Positions 1-5,516 of a stretch of 7,531 bases of DNA are shown here, one piece after another; position 1 is the stretch's first letter; each line of letters starts with the position of its first letter. The stretch spans positions 1-7,531 of the forward strand of contig SKZP01000568.1 in NCBI GenBank assembly GCA_007127275.1, in the 5' to 3' direction. The DNA comes from Planctomycetota bacterium. GTDB lineage: Bacteria; Planctomycetota; UBA8742; SKZP01. The translations under genes and the position numbers were made by a program. The notes beneath the pieces are model-generated. The model was not told the origin of the DNA and did not search any database. It saw nothing but the letters and a program-made list of their open reading frames with translations.

Positions 1-3000
1 AGCGGTTGAATCATGAAAACATTGTTGGCGCCTACGACATCGGCGAGTCGAACGGATTGTTCTACTTCGCGATGGAATTCGTCGAAGGCAAGACCGTGCG
101 CGACTGCCTGGAGGAACAGCGCTCGATGCCCGAGGGGGAGGCGCTGATGATCGTGCGTCAGGTCGCCACCGCGCTGATCCACGCCCGCGAGCAAGAGGTG
201 GTGCACCGCGACATTAAGCCCGACAACATCATGGTCGCCACCGACGGCATTGCCAAGCTCTGCGACATGGGCCTTGCGAAGCACGTCTCGGCGGATCCGG
301 ACCTGACCATGCACGGCGCCGCGGTCGGCACCCCCTGGTACATAAGCCCTGAGCAGGCGCGGGGCGAACGGCAACTTGATACGCGGGCCGACATCTACTC
401 ACTGGGGGCGACGCTTTATCACATGGTCGCCGGTGGCCCGCCGTATGTCGGGGCGACCGCCGCGGTGATTATGACGCGGCACATCAACGATCCCATACCG
501 GATCCGCGTCGCGCCAAACCGCACCTCTCCGCCGGTCTGGTCGCGCTGATCCATCACATGATGGCCAAGAGTCTCAGCGAGCGCTACCAGAGTCCCGAGC
601 AGGTGATTGAGGACATTGACGCAATCCTTTTCGGGGACGAGCCGAAACATGCCCCGCCGGTCGCGCTGCAAGATGAGGAGCTCGCGAAGGCGGGGAGGAC
701 CGAGCCGCGCGCCGCGACCAAGACGGCCGGCGCCCGCTCGCCGCGGCCCTCCGAAGGAGGCGCGGCGACGAAGCGCCGTCGTGCCGCCGGCCGGCCGAGT
801 GGGCAACAGGCACGGGCGACAAGCAATGCGGCGCAAACTTCGACGCGAACCGGCTCGGCAAGTTCGCGAATGCGCTCGACGAACACACGCCGCGGCGGCA
901 AGCTCTCGCCACGAAAGACCATGCGGGACATCGGCGCACTGATCTTGCTCGGTGCGCTTGCCCTGGGGCTTGTCATTCTGTTCAACTCGCTCGGGGCGGA
1001 GGGCGAGCGCGAGGAGACGCCGGCCGTGGACGGGCCGCACACGGAGCGGGCGCCCGTTGAATCGAATGACACGCCGCGCAACGGCCTCGACCGAAGCGAG
1101 AACGGCGAGGACCTCGAAGAACGGCGAGCCGCGGTGCGGGAGCGCGTGCGGCGAACGCTAGCCGAGGTGCGGGAGCTTGTGGCCGCAAACCGCATCGAAG
1201 CGGCCCTTGCGCAACTCGAGAGCCTGATGAACGAGGCGGAGTTGAGCGAGGCCGCGCCGGCACGGCTCGACGAGGTGCACGAGCTGTATCACGAGGTGTA
1301 TCACCCGGCGCGCCGCGAAGCCGAACGCGCCTTCGAGGCGGCACGCGACCGTATAACCGAGGAGGGGTTGCTCCACGGCGAGGAACCGAATTTCGCCGCG
1401 GCCATGCGGCTGATTGACGGCGCGGTCGAGCCGCACCTTCGCTTCCTGGTCGAGGAGCGCGTGGCGTCTCGCCGCGACCGGATTCGCCGTGCTGCCGCGC
1501 AGTGGCTTGCCGAGCAACGGCAGCAGTTCCTCGAATGGCTCGGCGACGAAGAGTTCGAGCGTGCCGCGCAACGGCTCGCCGAGATTCGAGACGTCGTGTT
1601 GCCGGCGCAGCAAGGCGAGCTAGCGTCGTGGCCGGAGGAGATTGCCGAGGCCCGTCAAGCGGCGCGTGAACGGGACGAGCGGCGCGCCGCGCAGCTGGCG
1701 AAGAAAACCTTCGAGGAACTCGTCGCCGAGGTGCAACTTCCGTTGGAGGAGAACCGCCTCGAAGAGGCGCGGCAACTCCTCGCGGAGGGGCTCGACGACG
1801 AAAGGATCCTCACCGACGAGTCCGTCGCCGCCCGCCTGAGAATGGAAATTGAGTACCTCGAGGATTTGCAGCGCTTCTGGCACGCGGCGCTCGATCATGC
1901 TCGCATTGCCGCGGCGCAGCAGCGCACGCATGCACTGCCCGAGCAGGACCACTTCCAAGTGAGAGAGGTGCGTACCGTCGAGGCGCGCGACATGCGCCAG
2001 CTCGGCGGAAGCGACCTGACGCTCGAGATTGTGCACCCCGAGACCGGCCGTGTGCGCACCATCCCCTTCAGCCGCTTGGATGCGGTTTACGCGCATGCGT
2101 TGGGGGAAGCGGGACTCAACCGTTTGAAGGGGTCGCGCCTCGAGCGCCACCGTGCGGAAGCGGCGTTTCTCGTGTTTTACCGGCCGCCGCAGGCGCCCGC
2201 ACGAATCCATCGCGTGCTTGCGTTCCTTCACGGTGAGGACGCGCTTGAAAACATGTCGCCGCCGGTGGCGGAGGGGTTGCGGGAGATGGCTCGCCAGCGC
2301 CGGCAGGAGGAGTGGGAGGCGATGATGCCCACGGTACAGGCGGCCATTGGCACCGACGCTCCCGAACGTACGCGGCTTGAGGAAGTGGCGACGGAGTTGC
2401 GCGACTTCCGCCAGCGTTGGCAGCGAGTCGGCATGCTCGAGCTCCAAGGCGAAGTCGACCGCTGGAGTTCTGGTGCGCTCACGCACGTCGAGCAACTGCT
2501 CGAACAACTCGACGACGACGTGCCGGAAGACGTCGACGAAGAGCTTGCGGAGCGCTTCCACGCCGAGCAGCCGCGTCGTATCGACGACGAGACGGTCGAG
2601 CTGACGTACACCTTCGCTACCGCCGAGGCGCTGCAAGACTTCGCCGTGCGCACTCCGGGCGGCAGCAGCGTCGAGGTGCTGCCGGCGGGTGGTGTGCGCA
2701 TCCAGGGGGCGCGCTCGGGGAGTGCCGGTGCGACACTGACGTGGAACTTGCCGCTCGAGGAGACGTTCGACGTCGAGTTGACGCTGCGGCTTGCGGAGTC
2801 GACCGCGCTGCTTGTGAACCTCTACTACACCGGCGTGCTCAACGACTGTTATACCGTGCCACTGGGCGTGGAGGATGAACAGGGAGACCCGCTGGACGTC
2901 GGTCTCTACTACGGAAGCTGGCGCAACTTCCTTACTGGCGCCGCACCGCCGCAGGCGCTCGCCGTGGAAGCGGCCGCCGAGGCCGGCCACGACGAGGCGG

Positions 3001-3173
3001 CGCTTCGCATCATGCGCACGAGTGCCGGTCGCTTTCGCGTCGAGCTTAACGGCGAGGCGGTCCGCACAACGCACGACGCCGTCGAGAAGGGGCAGTTCCA
3101 GATCCTCGTCGCCAGCGGCCAGCTCGACCTGACACGCCTTCGCTACCGTGGCCCGCTCACCGAAACGGAGTAG
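1..3173 (+). CDS. Transmembrane Hanks-type Ser/Thr protein kinase with C-terminal lectin-like domain (5' partial)
   Basis: Phosphorylates Ser/Thr on proteins and is anchored in the inner membrane. The frame is open to the left edge and the first visible residues, RLNHENIV, lie inside a kinase N-lobe, so the glycine loop and the ATP-binding lysine are upstream; the TTG at 6 is not the start. Counting that TTG as residue 1: catalytic loop HRDIKPDN at 67-74, DMG in place of DFG at 87-89, GTPWYISPEQ at 108-117, and D-x-YSLG at 129-134. A basic Ser/Thr/Ala/Arg linker (about 212-306) precedes one membrane helix (about 308-327). Basic residues before the helix place the kinase in the cytoplasm. Outside follow charged helices with repeated (D/N)xxxEEA-like segments (about 370-640), a small mixed domain (about 645-740) faintly like SHD1 beta strands, more helix, and a beta-rich concanavalin/LamG or DUF1080-like domain (about 863-1048). 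The kinase assignment is firm; the extracytoplasmic domain names are inferred from pattern. Confidence 0.95.
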   Translation, partial: RLNHENIVGAYDIGESNGLFYFAMEFVEGKTVRDCLEEQRSMPEGEALMIVRQVATALIHAREQEVVHRDIKPDNIMVATDGIAKLCDMGLAKHVSADPDLTMHGAAVGTPWYISPEQARGERQLDTRADIYSLGATLYHMVAGGPPYVGATAAVIMTRHINDPIPDPRRAKPHLSAGLVALIHHMMAKSLSERYQSPEQVIEDIDAILFGDEPKHAPPVALQDEELAKAGRTEPRAATKTAGARSPRPSEGGAATKRRRAAGRPSGQQARATSNAAQTSTRTGSASSRMRSTNTRRGGKLSPRKTMRDIGALILLGALALGLVILFNSLGAEGEREETPAVDGPHTERAPVESNDTPRNGLDRSENGEDLEERRAAVRERVRRTLAEVRELVAANRIEAALAQLESLMNEAELSEAAPARLDEVHELYHEVYHPARREAERAFEAARDRITEEGLLHGEEPNFAAAMRLIDGAVEPHLRFLVEERVASRRDRIRRAAAQWLAEQRQQFLEWLGDEEFERAAQRLAEIRDVVLPAQQGELASWPEEIAEARQAARERDERRAAQLAKKTFEELVAEVQLPLEENRLEEARQLLAEGLDDERILTDESVAARLRMEIEYLEDLQRFWHAALDHARIAAAQQRTHALPEQDHFQVREVRTVEARDMRQLGGSDLTLEIVHPETGRVRTIPFSRLDAVYAHALGEAGLNRLKGSRLERHRAEAAFLVFYRPPQAPARIHRVLAFLHGEDALENMSPPVAEGLREMARQRRQEEWEAMMPTVQAAIGTDAPERTRLEEVATELRDFRQRWQRVGMLELQGEVDRWSSGALTHVEQLLEQLDDDVPEDVDEELAERFHAEQPRRIDDETVELTYTFATAEALQDFAVRTPGGSSVEVLPAGGVRIQGARSGSAGATLTWNLPLEETFDVELTLRLAESTALLVNLYYTGVLNDCYTVPLGVEDEQGDPLDVGLYYGSWRNFLTGAAPPQALAVEAAAEAGHDEAALRIMRTSAGRFRVELNGEAVRTTHDAVEKGQFQILVASGQLDLTRLRYRGPLTETE
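927..986 (+). other. Single transmembrane helix of the kinase
   Basis: About 20 residues, almost all Ala/Leu/Ile/Val/Gly (core GALILLGALALGLVILF), lie between a strongly basic stretch (RRGGKLSPRKTMR) and an acidic stretch (AEGEREE). By the positive-inside rule the kinase domain is cytoplasmic and the roughly 730 residues after the helix are extracytoplasmic. This is the usual layout of bacterial sensor Ser/Thr kinases. Confidence 0.9.
2592..3149 (+). other. C-terminal lectin-like beta domain of the kinase
   Basis: About 186 residues with alternating short hydrophobic strands and turns. It starts near VELTYTF and ends with a strand pair around FRVELNGEAV and GQFQILVASGQ followed by LTRLRYRGPL. 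The pattern of a 'vxvNGxxV' strand, then 'GxixLxxxxg-xxxxxixixg', is typical of LamG/concanavalin-like and DUF1080-type domains, which bind glycans in many proteins. Such domains commonly close planctomycete extracytoplasmic modules. The fold is inferred from the pattern; no ligand residues can be named. Confidence 0.5.
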
Positions 3174-3232
3174 CGAGCCAGCGACAGGCCCCCCTTGCGA
3201 GTCCGTTCGTTCGTTTCAGTTGGCACCGACTC

Positions 3233-3547
3233 ATGTGGCAACGGCTTACCGCGGCAACCTTCGAATCCTTTCGGGCGCAGCACCGGCACGCCTTGATTGC
3301 GTTCGCCTCGCGCGACTCCGTCGCTGGCGCCGAGGCGCTGCCGATGCTCTGGCAACTCGCACTCAGCTACGGCGAGCGCGTCGGCATGGCCTGGCTCGAC
3401 CCCGACGAGGTCCCCGAGCGGGCCGCCGAATACGTCGCGCACTCGTTTCTCGTCGTCTTGCTGCGCGACGGTGAAACGGTCGCCGAGTTCGACGCCCCGT
3501 TGTCCCACGACGAGTACGCCCGCCGCCTCGAAGAACTGCTCGCCGGC
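3233..3547 (+). other. Degenerate thioredoxin-like domain
   Basis: Residues 1-105 follow the thioredoxin plan. A first helix (LTAATFESFRAQ) is followed by strand HALIAFAS, a helix with AEALPMLWQLALSYG, strand VGMAWLDPDEVPERAAEYV (as in 'vdvDenpelaekygV'), strand SFLVVLLRDGETVAEF (as in 'PTlllfkdGevvdrf'), and a last helix EYARRLEELLAG. Aligned by eye to the WCGPC site it reads D-S-V-A-G, with both cysteines lost, and the cis-Pro before the third strand is Phe. Such cysteine-free domains often serve as protein-binding modules. Confidence 0.7.
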
Positions 3548-5077
3548 GAGTGCGTTTCCCCGCCCGAGGCTCCGTCGCTCGAGGTTGCGCCCGAGCTTGA
3601 GGAGTTTGTGTATCAACCGGTCGACGTCAACTCCGGCGTGCCAGCCGAGGAGAGCCCGTCGCCCCGCGACGGGGATCTGCGCGCGCTGGATGCCTCCCTC
3701 ATTCGTTCGAGCCCGGAGGTGCTCGGCGACGCCGTGGAGTTGACGCCGCTCGACCCGGTAACCGGGCTGCCGCAGAAACCGCCCGCGGCGCCGAGGCGTC
3801 GCGACGAGATTGAACTGGCCACCTTCACCACACTGGAAACGGTGTGGGAGCGAACGACGCGCGAGCTTTCCTTCACCCCGGTGGACCCCGGCACGGGCGT
3901 GCCCGTCGAGCCGAATCCGTGGGTGGAAGAGCTGACCGCCTCGGCGCTCGCCACCTCGCCGCTCGGCTTCACACGCTTCTCACGCGACCTCTACGCCCGG
4001 CTCTGCGACGGCGAGGACCGCGACGCCCCGGGCACACGGATCCTCGCGCCGTTCGCCCTTGTGCAGGCGCTCTCCGCAGTCATCCTCGGCGCACGCGGCG
4101 AGATGCGCGACCAAATGGGCCGCACGTTGCGGATGAGCGTGCTGAGCGAAATGGTGCCGTATCTCGTCGCCACGCTCAGGCGCAAGGTGCGCGCCGCCAT
4201 TGAAGAGCGCGGCCTGCGCGGGCCGGAGTGGCGCCTTGGTACCGGCGTCTGGGTGGACGAGCAATTCCCCGTGCAGCCCGAGTTCACCGGCCAGCTTACA
4301 AGCCTGTTGCAGGCCAGCGTGCGTCAGGCGGACTTTCGACGCTCGCCGGAGCCGGCCTGCGACGAGATCAATACGTGGGTGCGCCAGCAGACCGCGGGCA
4401 AGGTGCCGCACCTGCTTGCCGCGGAGGATCTCGGCCACGACGCGCGCCTCCTCCTCGCCTCCGCGGCCCACCTGACGCTCAAGCTCGCGGCGCCGTTAAC
4501 GGCGGCGGCACCCCTTTCCTTCACCACGGTCGCGCACGAGCTACAAGAAAACGTGCCCGCCCTCGCAGGCCTGCAACCCGAGGCGCGCCGCGTCGAGGCG
4601 GATCAGTGGCAAGGCCTGGAGGTGCCGTTGCACGAGAGCGAATGGCGGCTGCGTCTCATCCTCCCCGAGCCGGGGGCGTTTGCGCACCTCGAGCGGGCCT
4701 GGCTTGCGGGCGAGTTGGGCGAGGCGCCGTGGAAGGAGGCGCCGCTCGAGCCGGTCGAGTTGCACCTGCCGCGGCTGCACCTGGCGCAACGCCACATGCT
4801 GGAGGCGCACCTTGCGGAGCTGGGCATGCCCGCCGCCTTCGACTCGGAGCTCGCCAACTTCTACGGCATCTCGGGCACCGCCGACCTTTTCCTGCACCGT
4901 GTGCCGCATTACGTTTCGCTACACCTCGACGCCGACGCCACGACCCGCCAGCCGGCGACTGCGCCGGCGACCGCCACCGCGCGCTTCTCGTTGAACCGCC
5001 CGTTTCTCTTCGAGGTTCACGACGAGGTCACGCAAACCTTGTTTTTGCACGGCCGCGTATCATCAGTTCCCCTGTGA
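3233..5077 (+). CDS. Thioredoxin-like / PxDxxTGxP-repeat / serpin fusion protein
   Basis: 614 residues in three parts. Residues 1-105 have a thioredoxin-like order of strands and helices, but the CxxC positions read S29-V-A-G32 and the cis-proline position is F72, so it cannot be a redox enzyme. Residues 125-255 hold three 43-44-residue repeats. Residues 240-614 are a serpin of normal length (about 375): GARGEM at 286-291, INTWVRQQTAGKV at 379-391, LHLPRLHLAQRHML at 510-523, ELGMPAAF at 529-536, VPHY at 557-560, and the signature NRPFLFEV at 588-595 ending in LFLHGRV. Serpins trap serine or cysteine proteases through a reactive loop. Here the loop (about 566-587) is short and its hinge is unusual, so inhibition is doubtful. 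There is no signal peptide, so the protein is probably cytoplasmic. The ATG at 3233 was chosen because the thioredoxin-like fold starts at once; no clear Shine-Dalgarno precedes it. It lies 59 bases after the kinase gene, probably in the same transcript. Confidence 0.93.
   Translation: MWQRLTAATFESFRAQHRHALIAFASRDSVAGAEALPMLWQLALSYGERVGMAWLDPDEVPERAAEYVAHSFLVVLLRDGETVAEFDAPLSHDEYARRLEELLAGECVSPPEAPSLEVAPELEEFVYQPVDVNSGVPAEESPSPRDGDLRALDASLIRSSPEVLGDAVELTPLDPVTGLPQKPPAAPRRRDEIELATFTTLETVWERTTRELSFTPVDPGTGVPVEPNPWVEELTASALATSPLGFTRFSRDLYARLCDGEDRDAPGTRILAPFALVQALSAVILGARGEMRDQMGRTLRMSVLSEMVPYLVATLRRKVRAAIEERGLRGPEWRLGTGVWVDEQFPVQPEFTGQLTSLLQASVRQADFRRSPEPACDEINTWVRQQTAGKVPHLLAAEDLGHDARLLLASAAHLTLKLAAPLTAAAPLSFTTVAHELQENVPALAGLQPEARRVEADQWQGLEVPLHESEWRLRLILPEPGAFAHLERAWLAGELGEAPWKEAPLEPVELHLPRLHLAQRHMLEAHLAELGMPAAFDSELANFYGISGTADLFLHRVPHYVSLHLDADATTRQPATAPATATARFSLNRPFLFEVHDEVTQTLFLHGRVSSVPL
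3605..3997 (+). repeat. Three protein-level repeats with PxDxxTGxP core
   Basis: Three units start at residues 125, 168 and 212 of the fusion protein (nt 3605, 3734, 3866). Their cores are YQPVDVNSGVP, LTPLDPVTGLP and FTPVDPGTGVP; the conserved first prolines are at 129, 172 and 216, giving periods of 43 and 44 residues. After each core comes a Pro-rich turn and then a stretch that looks helical. The third unit runs into the first helix of the serpin domain (SPLGFTRFSRDLY). The DNA copies are diverged, so the repeats are old. The repeat family is not one I recognise. Confidence 0.75.
3950..5074 (+). other. Serpin domain
   Basis: Residues 240-614, the canonical 350-400-residue size. The C-terminal signature NRPFLFEV...TLFLHGRVSS matches the family 'NRPFlFlI...ilFmGrv'. 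INTWVRQQTAGKV matches 'INsWVeeqTnGkI'. The shutter histidine appears as H559. Several positions that are nearly invariant in inhibitory serpins are changed by my alignment: 'SPlSi' is APFAL (272-276), 'vNAiyFkG.W' is ASAAHLTLKL (409-418, so Asn and the breach Trp are lost), and the hinge 'EEGTEAAAAT' is ADATTRQPAT (567-576). Confidence 0.9.
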
Positions 5078-5162
5078 AAAGCGTGCGCCGCCTGCAGTGA
5101 AACGACGGCTCCACCGCGCGCGTGCACGCATGCGGATGCGCGCCCGTCGCTGCCAAGCCCAG

Positions 5163-5312
5163 GGGCTTCGCCCGAATGCCGGTAGGTGTCTACGAAATTG
5201 GCGAACGCAGGGCGCAATCCCTGCGAGACGACCCGCGTGCTTCCGTGCTTCCGTGCTTGCCTCGCAGGGCTGGGCCCTAGGCGCAACCGGTGCGACCCAC
5301 GAGGCGAAGCCC
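5163..5312. repeat. Nested inverted repeats; possible structured RNA or small mobile repeat
   Basis: GGGCTTCGCC at 5163-5172 pairs perfectly with GGCGAAGCCC at 5303-5312 (10 bp). Inside, CCGGT at 5179-5183 can pair with ACCGG at 5286-5290. CCCTGCGAG at 5219-5227 pairs with CTCGCAGGG at 5261-5269 (9 bp), or alternatively its first seven bases pair with CGCAGGG at 5206-5212 (7-bp stem, 6-base loop). These pairings are read directly from the sequence; that they form in RNA is inference. I do not recognise the element. Confidence 0.5.
5236..5259 (+). repeat. 8-bp tandem repeat, three copies
   Basis: CGTGCTTC, CGTGCTTC and CGTGCTTG lie head to tail. They fall in the 33-base loop between the arms of the 9-bp inverted repeat 5219-5227/5261-5269. 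Short repeats of this kind can change copy number by slippage. Confidence 0.85.
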
Positions 5313-5327
5313 GAAGTGCGATGGTCC

Positions 5328-5353
5328 CAACCGCCGCGTGGCCGAGGCGGTTG
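5328..5353. repeat. 8-bp perfect hairpin
   Basis: CAACCGCC (5328-5335) and GGCGGTTG (5346-5353) form a perfect 8-bp stem around a 10-base loop. No T-run follows on either strand, so it does not look like an intrinsic terminator. A regulatory or repeat-derived role is possible. Confidence 0.6.
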
Positions 5354-5506
5354 CTCGCCAGCTCCCCCAGATCCGAACGCGCGGATTTCCCGCATCCCGA
5401 TCCTCCCTGCAGGCGTTCGTCCTTGCGGTTGGCGACGACAACCGGGTAGCCTTCGACACGTGAAGGTAGCCATAGCCCCCCGGGTTCGACTTGCTGCTAT
5501 GCAACC

Positions 5507-5510
5507 GAGG
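5507..5510 (+). promoter_or_regulatory. Ribosome binding site of the lipoprotein gene
   Basis: GAGG lies six bases before the ATG at 5517, an ideal spacing. It decides between the ATG at 5499, which has no such site, and the ATG at 5517, from which a clean lipoprotein signal peptide begins. Confidence 0.7.
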
Positions 5511-5516
5511 TCGACA

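Larger units (their letters stand above)
5078..5516. other. Structured 439-base intergenic region
   Basis: No convincing gene lies here. The plus-strand frame is open but would encode an Arg/Pro/Cys-rich string unlike either neighbour. The stretch contains a 5-bp stem with loop GCGG (5127-5140), a nested set of inverted repeats between 5163 and 5312, a triple 8-bp repeat (5236-5259), an 8-bp hairpin (5328-5353), a 6-bp hairpin (5426-5444), and six CAACCG/CGGTTG hexamers between 5284 and 5507. It ends in the ribosome binding site of the lipoprotein gene. It probably contains that gene's promoter, but I cannot pick a convincing -35/-10 pair. Confidence 0.6.

Noticed and set aside
1620..3074. 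Long open frame on the minus strand (484 codons) opposite the kinase gene
   Set aside because: Its product is Arg/His/Leu-rich with no domain pattern, while the plus-strand frame is a coherent protein. Long antisense frames are common in GC-rich genes.
3204..3215. CGTT x3 repeat before the serpin-fusion gene
   Set aside because: Too short and simple to call a functional element; it could be chance.
3308..3331. Active thioredoxin CxxC site
   Set aside because: The aligned positions are Ser and Gly; no cysteine lies anywhere in the first 106 residues.
4228..5100. 290-codon plus-strand frame overlapping the serpin
   Set aside because: It is an out-of-frame reading of the serpin, giving Arg/Ala/Gly/Pro-rich low-complexity protein.
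5336..5492. Possible tRNA: a GTGGCCGAGGCGGTT segment like a Ser/Leu tRNA D-arm and GGGTTCGAC like a T-loop
   Set aside because: The two are about 140 bases apart, no acceptor stem pairs, and no anticodon arm fits between them.
5097..5516. 140-residue N-terminal extension of the lipoprotein gene
   Set aside because: The extension is Arg/Pro/Cys-rich and would bury the signal peptide. The ATG at 5517 has GAGG at six bases and starts a textbook lipoprotein signal.
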